64,000 bases of DNA from Candidatus Microgenomates bacterium. GTDB lineage: Bacteria > Patescibacteriota > Microgenomatia > UBA1406 > HO2-37-13b. Below, one piece after another: positions 1 through 8,616 of this stretch (position 1 is the stretch's first letter; each line of letters opens with the position of its first letter). The DNA is taken from positions 265,408-329,407 of the forward strand of contig JANWIV010000003.1 of NCBI GenBank assembly GCA_025449735.1, read 5' to 3'. The notes beneath the pieces were generated by a model. It saw only the letters and a list, made by a program, of their open reading frames with translations. It was not told the DNA's origin and did not search any database. The translations under genes and the position numbers were made by a program.

Positions 1-1157
1 TTTATTGTTGAGCCAGCGACCGTATCAGTGGCCTTTTTTTCAATTGAAAGGCTATAAATTGCACTATCTTTTTTACTAAGCATAACCATTTCATCTTGCT
101 CCTTATAAATCTCACTTGCGGTTGCCCCTTTCTTGACAAGATCGAGGTCAAAAAATTCTTCTGCCTTGACTTCTTTTTCTCGCTTAATCTCAGACGCCTT
201 ACTCTCGACTTTATGGGCGATTTCATCAACTCCTTTTATGTCTTCGCCTTCGGTTTTCTTTTTCAACTCCTCAACTGAAGCCTTTGCTTCTTCAAGCAGT
301 GAAAGCGATTTGTCAGTATTTAAGCCAAATAGTCCCTCTGCTTCTTCCAACTTATTTTCAATTGCGACTATTTGAGTATCAACTTCTTCTTGCAACTTAT
401 CATGCCGGCGCCTTTCAACTCCAAAAACTACACTGTAAAGCAGAACCACAACAAGAATAACAAGAATACCGCCAGTTAACATTTTGTTTCCTTCGTTCAA
501 TGGTTTGAGACGATTCGTTAGGCTTGAGAAAGTGTCTTTACTAAGTTTTGACTGAGACTCTTCATAAACTCCCGACTCATCGCTAGCCTCTTCAGAAACA
601 ATAGCATTGATCTCTTTTTCCGCGTTTACCGTTACTAGTATAGCGATGATCCCCGCATCATCATTCTTTTTTAATTCTGCAGCCAACATTTCCACCGATG
701 CTTTTGGAGATGGGTTATCGAGAGATAAAAGTAGTGCTTCTTGATCAATATTTTCCTCAAGACTACTATTGGTAAAAATATAAAAGTCACCATCTTTTAC
801 CTCTCCTGACGCTGATGAATCTTGAGAAATTATTTGTTTAATTTGGTCTCCTCGTTTTAACAAAATTACCCCTGAACCACGCGTCAACAAATACATAACG
901 CCGTCGACAAAAAAACCAGCGGCACAAGTGGTATCCAATGACTCAAGATTATTATCAATAAGCTCGATACACTGCTCTAAAGTCTGAGGGGGATCTTGTG
1001 CCAGCGTTTCCTTGATCGATTTTAAAGTGCTCACTATTGCCTCTTTATTCTCCTTTAAGCCAGAAATGCTTAAGAAAAATCTGTCTTGCATGATAAATTC
1101 ATCGGAAATTTTTTCTGTTTCCTTACCTAAATAGATGGCGTAGTCAGTCTTTAACAT
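1..1157 (-). CDS. membrane protein with PP2C-like N-terminal region and coiled coil (partial)
   Basis: The frame is open from the ATG at 1157 to the window edge, so about 385 residues are seen and the C-terminus is missing. Residues 1-180 have the layout of a degenerate PPM/PP2C-type domain (a glycine-rich strand near 81-96, then a GD-containing segment near 121-128), but I do not see the metal-binding aspartates, so this is a weak inference. One membrane helix spans about 227-247. After it comes a charged, probably coiled-coil region rich in Glu and Lys. It may be a signalling or scaffold protein with a cytosolic N-terminus. The downstream half is not available. The next gene upstream on this strand is a small membrane protein ending 6 bases away. 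Confidence 0.7.
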   Translation of the reverse strand, partial: MLKTDYAIYLGKETEKISDEFIMQDRFFLSISGLKENKEAIVSTLKSIKETLAQDPPQTLEQCIELIDNNLESLDTTCAAGFFVDGVMYLLTRGSGVILLKRGDQIKQIISQDSSASGEVKDGDFYIFTNSSLEENIDQEALLLSLDNPSPKASVEMLAAELKKNDDAGIIAILVTVNAEKEINAIVSEEASDESGVYEESQSKLSKDTFSSLTNRLKPLNEGNKMLTGGILVILVVVLLYSVVFGVERRRHDKLQEEVDTQIVAIENKLEEAEGLFGLNTDKSLSLLEEAKASVEELKKKTEGEDIKGVDEIAHKVESKASEIKREKEVKAEEFFDLDLVKKGATASEIYKEQDEMVMLSKKDSAIYSLSIEKKATDTVAGSTI

Positions 1158-1163
1158 TTATGT

Positions 1164-1403
1164 TTACAAAATTAGTAACGCATAAATAAATACGATTGCA
1201 GCAAAAAAAGTTTGCAAATAAGATAGGGTCAAAAGAATCCCCTGATCATGGACGTTTATGGCATTTTTTAAAATTTCAATTTGCCTTATCATAATAATAG
1301 CAAATAAAAGATAAAGACCGCCAAAAATAATGCCAAAGAGTTTAATAAACAATGAAAATAAAGAGAGAGAAGTGAAAAAATTAAAAATATCGTTAATAGA
1401 CAT
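1164..1403 (-). CDS. small two-helix membrane protein
   Basis: 79 residues with two hydrophobic stretches (about 15-40 and 55-78) separated by a short polar loop containing an Arg-Gln-Ile-Glu segment. I recognise no family. It sits between the PH-domain protein (5 bases upstream) and the coiled-coil membrane protein (6 bases downstream), all on the minus strand, so the three are probably one transcript. A shared envelope role is inferred only from this packing. Confidence 0.55.
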   Translation of the reverse strand: MSINDIFNFFTSLSLFSLFIKLFGIIFGGLYLLFAIIMIRQIEILKNAINVHDQGILLTLSYLQTFFAAIVFIYALLIL

Positions 1404-1408
1404 ATTGA

Positions 1409-1963
1409 TTATTTTTCAGCCAGTTCATTAATAATTGTCACTACTTCATTAGGCATCGGCACTCTTAGAAATTCGATATTTTGTTCGGTACCGGCAGTTT
1501 GGACAAAAACATTACCAAAATTAAAATAAGATGGAATAAATCCTGCTTCTTTGACTGTGACATCAGAGACATCATTAAATGCCGCCGCTGATATTTCCTT
1601 ATATAAAACTAGACTAAAGTCAAAATCCAGCACCCTTTTATTAGTGACAATCCCGACATTGAATAACCAACTCAAGAAACTTAAGAAGGAATAGCTAAAT
1701 ATCAGTGAATACCATAAGAGGATAACAAAAATTAGTTCAAGTCCGCTAACGAAAGAGGAGACAATAAACACCCCAAAAAAGGGAATTAGCGAAAAAATGA
1801 TAGCCGTTATTATCCAAGGTAGTTGTGTTAGCGGATGAGCCCGCAACAACAATACAACTTCTTCATCGGAGCTTTGAGTCTCAAATTTCATCTTTGGATA
1901 CAGACAATAGGAATGAAACATATGATAAGAAGGTTTACCTGAAGGTTCCTCTGGATGCGGCAT
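1409..1963 (-). CDS. bacterial PH-domain membrane protein
   Basis: 184 residues from the ATG at 1963. Two membrane helices lie at about residues 47-70 and 72-100, followed by a soluble domain with the 'VTNKRVLDFD' strand and a later 'GNVFVQTAG' strand. This is the pattern of bacterial PH (YdbS/bPH2-like) proteins: two helices, then an all-beta domain. An in-frame start 11 codons earlier exists, but the ATG at 1963 lies 6 bases after a TACAAT box on this strand, which favours a leaderless start. Function is unknown; membrane-associated scaffolding is typical of the family. Confidence 0.7.
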   Translation of the reverse strand: MPHPEEPSGKPSYHMFHSYCLYPKMKFETQSSDEEVVLLLRAHPLTQLPWIITAIIFSLIPFFGVFIVSSFVSGLELIFVILLWYSLIFSYSFLSFLSWLFNVGIVTNKRVLDFDFSLVLYKEISAAAFNDVSDVTVKEAGFIPSYFNFGNVFVQTAGTEQNIEFLRVPMPNEVVTIINELAEK

Positions 1964-1986
1964 TAATTTATTGTAGCAAAAAAAAT

Positions 1987-2107
1987 GCCCTGGCAACGAC
2001 CTATTGTCCCCTCCGCTTTTTGCAAGGAGTATCGTCGGCGCTGGTTTGTTTCACGACTCTGTTCGAAATGATAAGAGGTGGTTCCAAACCGCTCTAGCCA
2101 CCAAGGC
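1987..2107 (-). rRNA. rrf: 5S ribosomal RNA
   Basis: Read on the minus strand, the segment begins GCCTTGGTGGC and ends GCCAGGGC, which pair as an 8-bp terminal helix. Inside are the hallmark 5S stretches 'GGAACCACC', 'TTTCGAAC' and 'CAGCGCCGACGATAC', then 'AGGTCGTTGCCAGG'. The length is 121 nt. A run of eight T residues follows the 3' end (transcription stop). No 16S or 23S gene is adjacent, since S1 lies upstream and a PH-domain gene downstream, so this 5S gene is unlinked from the other rRNA genes within this window. Confidence 0.95.
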
Positions 2108-2114
2108 AAGTTAT

Positions 2115-2143
2115 ATTGTAATACAAAAAGGCTCAATATTCAA
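2115..2143 (-). promoter_or_regulatory. promoter of the 5S rRNA gene
   Basis: On the minus strand there is TTGAAT (2138-2143), a 17-bp spacer, then TACAAT (2115-2120), and 7 bases before the first G of the 5S RNA at 2107. Spacing and start point fit a standard housekeeping-sigma promoter. Most of 2144-2245 is AT-rich repeat-like sequence built on ATTCAAT/TTGATTATTG units, with nothing else visible. Confidence 0.75.
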
Positions 2144-2245
2144 CACTCAAAATTAAAGAAACATTCAATTATTCAATCACCAATTGATTATTGATACATT
2201 GAACATACATTGATCGTTGATTATTGGAAGTTGTGTGTTTTGAAG

Positions 2246-3328
2246 CTATCGATACATTACTGGTTTTTCGAATTGAGCGAGGACCAAGCTGATTCGGCGC
2301 GCTTTGGTATCTATTTTTTCGATGTAGACAGAAACTGGTTTCCCCACTTCAAGCTCAGTGCCTTGAGTCAGTTTGGAAATATGGATGAGCCCCTCAATCC
2401 CTTCATCAAGCTTGACAATATAACCATACCTTTCTTTTCTCATTATCTCTCCCTTGATCTCGCGGTCAGCTGGGAATTTCTTCTCAACTTCCTTCCATGG
2501 ATCGCCGCTCAATCGTTTGATTGACAAATTGAGCTTAAGATTATCATCATTTTTCTCAACGACAACTACTCTCACTGTCTGGCCAATCTGAAGATGACTT
2601 CTAGCATCAGTAATTTTACTCCAAGAGATTTCTGAGATATGAATCAAGCCTTCAATTTTATCAATCTCACAAAAAGCGCCAAAGTCAGAAAAACCGATAA
2701 CTTTAGCGGTATATTCTTCGCCAAGCTTAATTTTTTTGAAGCGAGTGGTAAGTTCTTTTTGAGACAATCCCATGACTGATGCTTTCTGTGAAACCACTAG
2801 GCGATTTTTTTCCGGATCAACCTCAAGCACTCGAACTTTTATTTTTTGCCCTTTGAGCTTCTCTGGCTTATCAATAAATTGCTGAGTCAGTTGAATCTTA
2901 GGGATAACTCCCCTGATCCCCATAAATTCAATGAAGACCCCACCTTTACCATAATCACCGCAAACCACCTCAATATCTTTTTCCGCTTGCCATTTTTCTT
3001 TCAAAATCTGCCATTTGCCTCGCTCAAAAAAGAGTCGCATCGATACCACCGGATAACCCTCTTTGGCTTCCTCAACAACAACCTTTACTGGGATTTTATC
3101 GCCTTCTTTAAGATAAGGGAGATATGAAGTTAGCTGATTGGTTTCAAGCTCACCAAGGACAGCATAGGATTTCCAGCCGATATCAAACCTCACCGTGCGG
3201 CGAGATAGCTCAACAATTGTCGCTTCCATTTCTTGGCCCTTTTTTGGGGGAGAAATCGGTTTCTTTGCAAGCAGTTCCTCCATGTTTGTAGAATGGGAAA
3301 CAGGACTCTTAGTAGTTTTTGTAGGCAC
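2246..3328 (-). CDS. rpsA: 30S ribosomal protein S1 (four S1 domains)
   Basis: 360 residues with four consecutive S1 RNA-binding domains at about 31-98, 116-184, 203-271 and 287-352. The third and fourth carry the typical 'GAFCEI...GLIHISE' and 'GYIVKL...GLIHISK' signatures. E. coli S1 has six domains; a shorter S1 with four is common in Gram-positive and reduced genomes. It would help mRNA bind the 30S subunit. The start is GTG at 3328, preceded by a clear AGGAGG about 9 bases upstream, unlike the many leaderless genes around it. Confidence 0.9.
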   Translation of the reverse strand: MPTKTTKSPVSHSTNMEELLAKKPISPPKKGQEMEATIVELSRRTVRFDIGWKSYAVLGELETNQLTSYLPYLKEGDKIPVKVVVEEAKEGYPVVSMRLFFERGKWQILKEKWQAEKDIEVVCGDYGKGGVFIEFMGIRGVIPKIQLTQQFIDKPEKLKGQKIKVRVLEVDPEKNRLVVSQKASVMGLSQKELTTRFKKIKLGEEYTAKVIGFSDFGAFCEIDKIEGLIHISEISWSKITDARSHLQIGQTVRVVVVEKNDDNLKLNLSIKRLSGDPWKEVEKKFPADREIKGEIMRKERYGYIVKLDEGIEGLIHISKLTQGTELEVGKPVSVYIEKIDTKARRISLVLAQFEKPVMYR

Positions 3329-3469
3329 CGGTAATATCCTCCTTTTTTTGCGTCATGAAGCATATTCTAGCATACAGTCTTGGTTTTGACAATATCTTAT
3401 TTAATATTCTCCAAATATAAATTAAATTATTTTAGATACCATTAGTGATCATTTATTGGATATATAAAA

Positions 3470-4228
3470 TTATCTCGGGGGCAAAGGGGTGTTATCTAAA
3501 CAATAACCACAATAAAATTCGGGTTTCCCATTATTATCAGTGTCTCTGTACCAACAAGTTGGTTGTTTTCCAGCTTGGAGCCAGGCTCGAGCTTCTACTT
3601 CCTGCATTTCCCAACTTGCATTTTCATATCGATTACCACTATCACTCGATATTTGGAAAATCTCGCAACCTTGTGGTGCTGAGATCGGTGAAAATTGTGT
3701 ACAACAAATATTGTATGCCCACAAATTAGGATCTACCCATTTTGCTGAATTTGGATCTACCTGACAAAACGTATCTGAAACACCACAGGTAAGTCCAGGC
3801 GCCGGATATAATGGGTAGTTAATTTTAAAATTCTGGCCATTGCTACAACTAACAGTTCTTGAAGGATTATTACTTGCATCTCCAGGTGAACAAGTACTAG
3901 ACCCGCTGCATGATCCTGATATGCCTTGGTTAGGAACTGTATACGTGGTCGGTGGAGTAAGAACTGATTTATCTTGACTAACACCTTCGCTCCTTTGAAC
4001 TATCGTGCTCCCAGCCCCTTGCATTTTTTTTATCATTTCTCGTGCCTTACTATAAGTAACATTAGGAGAAGAAGCTTCTGACATTGAGGTAAACGCTTGT
4101 TCACTGCTAATCCTCTGTGAGAAACTTATCATCAATACGGTGATAAAAGCAAGAAAGCCAACAATAGCGAAAATCACAATCTTGCTTCGTTTTAGGCTGG
4201 ATCGAAATTCATCAAGTTCGCTTGTCAT
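3470..4228 (-). CDS. membrane-anchored Cys-rich extracytoplasmic protein
   Basis: 252 residues from the ATG at 4228; a TTG three codons earlier is the longer alternative. A short cytosolic tail is followed by one helix (about 14-36), then a Ser/Thr/Pro-rich linker and a C-terminal region with about a dozen cysteines, several in pairs (for example 'NICC', 'YCGYC'). This suggests disulfide bonds outside the membrane. I recognise no family. Similar anchored Cys-rich proteins occur at 11267 and 56130. It stands alone between rpsA and comM on the same strand. Confidence 0.6.
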   Translation of the reverse strand: MTSELDEFRSSLKRSKIVIFAIVGFLAFITVLMISFSQRISSEQAFTSMSEASSPNVTYSKAREMIKKMQGAGSTIVQRSEGVSQDKSVLTPPTTYTVPNQGISGSCSGSSTCSPGDASNNPSRTVSCSNGQNFKINYPLYPAPGLTCGVSDTFCQVDPNSAKWVDPNLWAYNICCTQFSPISAPQGCEIFQISSDSGNRYENASWEMQEVEARAWLQAGKQPTCWYRDTDNNGKPEFYCGYCLDNTPLPPR

Positions 4229-4297
4229 CTTATTCAATAGTAGTTGAGAGAATAAATCTTGTCAATAACATCATCTTATTGACTCCTTTTTGTATTC

Positions 4298-5821
4298 CTA
4301 TTTGTCTTGAGCACGAAATTGCAGCGCTTCCGAAATCGAAGCAGCTGAAATTATCTGCTCATTTTTTAGATCGGTGATTGTCATTGCTAATTTAATAATT
4401 TTAAAATAGGAACGAGCCGATAAAGACAGACGAGCAAAAGCTAGTTTAAGTATTTCTGTTGCTTGTGGTGATAATTGACAATATTTTTTAATATCGGCCG
4501 TGCTCATTTCCGCATTAGTTTTAATCACCGTCTTGGCAAATCTCTTTGCTTGAAGTCTGCGAGCATGACTGACTCGTTCTTGCACTTTTTTACTTGACTC
4601 ACTGCTACTTTTTTCATCGGTTAATTTTGAATAACTGACAACTGGCACATCTACATGTATATCAATACGATCGAGAATTGGGCCGCTGACACGCTTTTTA
4701 TAACGCATTATCTGATTCATCGAACAAATACAAGCGCGCTTGGGGTGTCCTAGATAGCCACAGGGGCAGGGATTTGAAGCGGCCACCAAGATGAACCTGG
4801 CAGGAAAAGTCACCGTGCCAGCAGCACGAGTGACGGTAACGACACCATCTTCCATTGGTTGGCGCAAAGCCTCGAGCACCGATCGAGGGAACTCAGGGAA
4901 TTCGTCTAAAAATAACACTCCTCGATGTGCCAAAGATATCTCCCCGGGAGACAATTTATTCCCACCACCGATCAAACCCACTCTTGAGATAGTATGGTGA
5001 GGAGCGCGAAAAGGGCGTTTAATGACAAAACCCCCTTCTTTAAATTCGTGGTTCACCGAATGAATTTTTGATACTTGAATAATCTCTTCCTCATCCATTG
5101 CTGGCATTATTCCCGGAAAAGCCCTCGCCAGCATGGTTTTTCCGGTTCCAGGAGGACCTTTCATGTGGAGATTGTGACCTCCGGCGGCGGCGATTGTGAG
5201 GGCTCTTTTGGTTTGTTCTTGACCGGCCACGTCTTTAAAATCAATTTCATATTCCTCTTTTTTGAGTAGTTGCGAAAGAACAATGGGAGGTTGTCTCTTT
5301 ATAAATTTCAAGCCATTGAGATGAAGAATTAAGTCAACAAGATTTTGCACTGGATAGATATTAACATCGCGCACCACGGCCGCTTCGCTAGCATTGTCCG
5401 AAGGCACATAAAACGATTTTATTTTCTTATCCCGGGCCAGTATTGCAATCGGCAACATCCCTCCAACCGGCCTTATTTTACCGTCCAAAGAAAGCTCGCC
5501 AACAAACATCGACTGTTTTAAGCTTCCCCTCTCGATCCCTCCTGATGAAGCGAGAATGCCTACCGCTATTGGCAAGTCAAAAAGTGAACCTTCTTTTGGA
5601 ATGTCCGCTGGAGCCAGATTGACAACAATCTTTGATTCTGGCATTGAAAAGTCGGAGTTATGAATTGCAGTACGGACTCGTTCTTTGGCTTCTTCAATGG
5701 CTTTGCTAGGCAGTCCAACAATTGTAAAAGTAGGCAATCCTCTCGAGGCCACATCAACCTCAACATTTATAGGGACACCGTCAAGTCCAAGAACGGTACT
5801 GGACAATATTTTTGAAAGCAC
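4298..5821 (-). CDS. comM: ComM/YifB-family Mg-chelatase-like AAA+ ATPase
   Basis: 507 residues, the normal length for the family. The N-terminal ChlI-like domain (1-180) includes 'GLPSKAIEEAKERVR' and 'NLAPADIPKEG'. The AAA+ domain has Walker A GPPGTGKT (222-229) and Walker B LFLDEF (303-308). A 'NPCPCGYLGHPKRAC' cysteine cluster follows, then the Mg-chelatase C-terminal helical domain. ComM is a helicase that promotes branch migration of incoming DNA during natural transformation. Its place directly after an exporter and comFC on the same strand fits a DNA-uptake/competence link. Confidence 0.93.
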   Translation of the reverse strand: MLSKILSSTVLGLDGVPINVEVDVASRGLPTFTIVGLPSKAIEEAKERVRTAIHNSDFSMPESKIVVNLAPADIPKEGSLFDLPIAVGILASSGGIERGSLKQSMFVGELSLDGKIRPVGGMLPIAILARDKKIKSFYVPSDNASEAAVVRDVNIYPVQNLVDLILHLNGLKFIKRQPPIVLSQLLKKEEYEIDFKDVAGQEQTKRALTIAAAGGHNLHMKGPPGTGKTMLARAFPGIMPAMDEEEIIQVSKIHSVNHEFKEGGFVIKRPFRAPHHTISRVGLIGGGNKLSPGEISLAHRGVLFLDEFPEFPRSVLEALRQPMEDGVVTVTRAAGTVTFPARFILVAASNPCPCGYLGHPKRACICSMNQIMRYKKRVSGPILDRIDIHVDVPVVSYSKLTDEKSSSESSKKVQERVSHARRLQAKRFAKTVIKTNAEMSTADIKKYCQLSPQATEILKLAFARLSLSARSYFKIIKLAMTITDLKNEQIISAASISEALQFRAQDK

Positions 5822-5823
5822 AA

Positions 5824-6801
5824 TTATTCCTTATTTTGAAAAAATTCAGCAATAACAGTCTCGATCAGAAGTGCTGCAGGGACTGCCAAAACTGCACCGG
5901 ATAAACCTCCTAGCTTAGTTCCAACTGACAAGGCGATAAGAGTGGTTATCGGATTTAAACCCGTGGTTTTTTTCATCACCACCGGGACTATAATATTGCT
6001 TTCAATTTGTTGGATGACAAGATATAAGAGCGCCACCGCCCCTCCTAAGGCAAGCGAATCTGATGAGGCGACAAGAAATGCCGGAACAAGAGAAATAGTT
6101 GGCCCGATTATTGGCACCACCTCAAGGAGACCGGCAACAAAAGCGAGTGACAAGGCAAATTTGACATTGAGTAGCTGCAATCCAAAATAGGTTGAGAAGC
6201 CAATAATACTCATCAAAACTACCATAGACCACATCCACGCCCCCATTCGCTTTTCAACCCGGTCAACCAGCTGCGCCAGTTGTGTCGCTCGCTGAGATTC
6301 AAAAAAACGATTAAGAAATTTTTTAAAAAATTTCTCTTCGAGAAGAAAATAGAATGTGAAAAATAAAATTGAAACAATAAAAATAAAATGAGAGAAAAGA
6401 TCGCCAGCGAAACGAACGAAATTCTTTGAAATATCGGGGAGGAATTGAATCAAAGAATTGTTATTGCTCATCTGACTCTTTAGAAGCGGGAAGCTATCAA
6501 GGACTAAAACGGGCAAACTCTTCAAAAAGAAAACGCTCTCACTAACCAAAGGAGGAACAAAAAATACTAACGCGAAAATAATTGAAATTATCGTTGTCAA
6601 AAAGACAAGCAAGGCCGCAATTAATCGAGGGATTTTATATTTCTCCAAACTATTTACTGCTGGCTTTAGTGCGCTCATTAAAATAAAAGCTAAGAAAAGA
6701 GCATAGAAAACCTCTCTCACTTGCCAAACGACTCGAAGTCCGATGAGGAAAAAAACTGTAAAGATAATTGTCCGAGAAGAAATTTCTATTTTCTGAGGCA
6801 T
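5824..6801 (-). CDS. AI-2E family transporter (PerM/YdiK type)
   Basis: 325 residues with about eight membrane helices. The conserved C-terminal part carries 'LLEVVPIIGPTISLVPA', a proline-rich signature of this family, and 'GLNPITTLIALSVG'. Members have been linked to autoinducer export or Na+/H+ exchange; substrate cannot be told from sequence. Its stop lies two bases before the comM start, so the two are cotranscribed. It follows comFC after 15 bases. Confidence 0.88.
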   Translation of the reverse strand: MPQKIEISSRTIIFTVFFLIGLRVVWQVREVFYALFLAFILMSALKPAVNSLEKYKIPRLIAALLVFLTTIISIIFALVFFVPPLVSESVFFLKSLPVLVLDSFPLLKSQMSNNNSLIQFLPDISKNFVRFAGDLFSHFIFIVSILFFTFYFLLEEKFFKKFLNRFFESQRATQLAQLVDRVEKRMGAWMWSMVVLMSIIGFSTYFGLQLLNVKFALSLAFVAGLLEVVPIIGPTISLVPAFLVASSDSLALGGAVALLYLVIQQIESNIIVPVVMKKTTGLNPITTLIALSVGTKLGGLSGAVLAVPAALLIETVIAEFFQNKE

Positions 6802-6816
6802 ATCAAAAATTATACA

Positions 6817-7515
6817 CTATCGAGTTATTGAAATTGCGTAAACATGCATAGCTCCGGCTCTCTTAAGAATACGAGATAGTTCCTTTAGAGTACTGCCGCT
6901 AGACCAGACATCATCGATCAAAAAAAGATCATGATTAGTGAGCACGCTTTTATCTCCCATCACTTTAAAAGCGCCATTAATATTTCGATATCTAGCTAAT
7001 CGCGACAGTTGCGCTTGAGGTTTGGTTTTCTTAATCCGGCTGACTAAATTAATATTAACTGGGACATTACTAATTTGGGATAAGCTTAAAGCAAACTCCT
7101 CTGCTTGATTGAAACCGCGTCTGGCGAATCTTGACGGATGAAGCGGCACTGGTATAAATATCGGTCTTTTAGAAAGCCTGATTAACTCACTCAATTGATT
7201 TATTTTTTCAATCTCAATAACCGAAATTAGCTCTTCAATTGCTGACTTAACTAATCGATATTTTATTTGTTTTATTATTCGCTGGGTGAGTGGCACATAG
7301 CGGAAAAAAGAAAATAAACCATCAATGCCATTTTCCCGTCGACAACCCGGATGAGTCAGCCCAAGATGGCTAGCTTGCCGGCAATAAGGACAGTATTGAT
7401 TCTTGATCGATTCAATTTTAGAGCGACAGTTATTGCAGATATAGCTCCCAAGCCGAGAACAAGAGTAGCATTGTTTTGGAAATAATAAGTCAAGTATGAC
7501 TTGAATAAAGCTCAC
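6817..7515 (-). CDS. comFC: ComF family phosphoribosyltransferase-like competence protein
   Basis: 232 residues. The N-terminus has a zinc-binding pattern CYSC (16-19), CNNC (28-31) and CPYC. The C-terminus has the PRPP-binding motif 'LIDDVWSSGST' and the family's 'RRGFNQAEEFA' segment. ComFC takes part in single-stranded DNA uptake or processing during transformation, together with ComFA/DprA in other bacteria. It begins four bases after trmD ends, so it is translated from the same message. The cluster trmD-comFC-exporter-comM reads in one direction. Confidence 0.9.
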   Translation of the reverse strand: MSFIQVILDLLFPKQCYSCSRLGSYICNNCRSKIESIKNQYCPYCRQASHLGLTHPGCRRENGIDGLFSFFRYVPLTQRIIKQIKYRLVKSAIEELISVIEIEKINQLSELIRLSKRPIFIPVPLHPSRFARRGFNQAEEFALSLSQISNVPVNINLVSRIKKTKPQAQLSRLARYRNINGAFKVMGDKSVLTNHDLFLIDDVWSSGSTLKELSRILKRAGAMHVYAISITR

Positions 7516-7519
7516 AATT

Positions 7520-8305
7520 TTATTTTATCATTAGTCCTTCTATCAAGTCTGGGCGACGTTTTTTGGTTATCTCCCAAGACTCTTTAAGTCGCCAGTTAGA
7601 TATTTTTTGATGATCTCCGGATAAAAGAATTTCAGGGACGGAAGTCCCTTCAAATTTCTCGGGACGAGTATATTGAGGATATTCCAACAAAGAAACTTTC
7701 TTGACATTATTTTCTTGAAGTTTGTCAATAAGGCTATCCGTCCCGACTGCGGTTTTAAGTTTGTCAACATCGACTTCAATAAAACTTTCATCAACTGGCG
7801 AGGATTCATTTAGGACCCCTGGTAAAAGTCTGACAACCGAATCAATTATCGCGATCGCCCCAATCTCACCACCAGTCATCACAAAGTCTCCAACCGACAA
7901 CTCTTCGTCAACGTATTCACTCACTCTCTCATCCACTCCCTCGTAGTGCCCACAAACAAGAATCATATGCTCCAGATTGGAGTACTCTTTGGCTTTTTTT
8001 TGGTTGTAAACATTTCCGCGAGGCGAGGTCAAAATCACTTTTGAACCCTGTCTTACATTTTTGACATTTGGCATTTGGCTTTTGACATTGTCGATTGCTT
8101 TTTTGATGCAATCGACTTTTAGTACCATCCCTGCCCCTCCCCCGAAAGGGCGATCATCAACAGTATGACGCGCGCCTTGGCCAAAATCACGTAGATTAAT
8201 AATATTGATAGTTACCTTATTTTCTTTTTGTGCTTTCCCAATAATGCTATGACTAATAGCGTCGGCAATCATCTCAGGAAAGATCGTTATGACAGTTATT
8301 TTCAT
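7520..8305 (-). CDS. trmD: tRNA (guanine-37-N1)-methyltransferase
   Basis: 261 residues. Family signatures include 'DDRPFGGGAGMV', 'LVCGHYEGVDERV' and 'GDFVMTGGE', which form the trefoil knot that binds SAM. TrmD methylates G37 of tRNAs to prevent frameshifting. I choose the ATG at 8305: the upstream in-frame ATG at 8314 overlaps the TATAAT box (minus strand 8313-8318), whereas 8305 is 7 bases after it. Around 8041-8090 (protein segment 'SQMPNVKNVRQGSK') there is a non-conserved insertion that matches dispersed A-rich spacer repeats. It diverges from yidD. Confidence 0.95.
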   Translation of the reverse strand: MKITVITIFPEMIADAISHSIIGKAQKENKVTINIINLRDFGQGARHTVDDRPFGGGAGMVLKVDCIKKAIDNVKSQMPNVKNVRQGSKVILTSPRGNVYNQKKAKEYSNLEHMILVCGHYEGVDERVSEYVDEELSVGDFVMTGGEIGAIAIIDSVVRLLPGVLNESSPVDESFIEVDVDKLKTAVGTDSLIDKLQENNVKKVSLLEYPQYTRPEKFEGTSVPEILLSGDHQKISNWRLKESWEITKKRRPDLIEGLMIK

Positions 8306-8312
8306 GATCTCC

Positions 8313-8346
8313 ATTATACCTCAAGAGTCGTCTCCTCCGGTATAAT
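8313..8346. promoter_or_regulatory. divergent promoters of trmD and yidD
   Basis: A TATAAT box on the minus strand (8313-8318) lies 7 bases before the trmD ATG, and a TATAAT box on the plus strand (8341-8346) lies 9 bases before the yidD ATG. No convincing -35 is visible for either. Both transcripts would have almost no 5' leader. Confidence 0.6.
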
Positions 8347-8355
8347 ACTATCACG

Positions 8356-8592
8356 ATGAAAAAAGTTATCATGAGGCTCATTCGCCTCTATCAGAAAAGC
8401 GGCGTTTATCGCAATGAAATATTCAGAGCCCTTTGGCTGTCCGACAGTGTTTGTCGTTTTACCCCCACTTGCGCAGAATATACTTATCTGGCGGTTGAAA
8501 AATATGGCGCCGGCAAAGGCTTAGTTTTAGGTCTGAAAAGAATTGTCCGTTGTCATCCTTGGTCAGCCGGTGGATATGATCCAGTAAAATAA
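8356..8592 (+). CDS. yidD: membrane protein insertion efficiency factor YidD
   Basis: 78 residues with the family core '[19 protein letters not shown]' followed by '[16 protein letters not shown]'. YidD helps YidC insert proteins into the membrane. In many bacteria it sits in the rpmH-rnpA-yidD-yidC operon; here it is separate, next to trmD. The ATG lies 9 bases after a TATAAT box. Confidence 0.95.
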   Translation: MKKVIMRLIRLYQKSGVYRNEIFRALWLSDSVCRFTPTCAEYTYLAVEKYGAGKGLVLGLKRIVRCHPWSAGGYDPVK

Positions 8593-8616
8593 AATATACT
8601 AGTTTTATTACAAACT

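Noticed and set aside
1963..1994. Promoter TTGCCA/TACAAT overlapping the 5S 3' end
   Set aside because: The -10 fits a leaderless start for the PH gene, but the -35 lies inside the mature 5S RNA with a short spacer, so I do not list it as a separate promoter.
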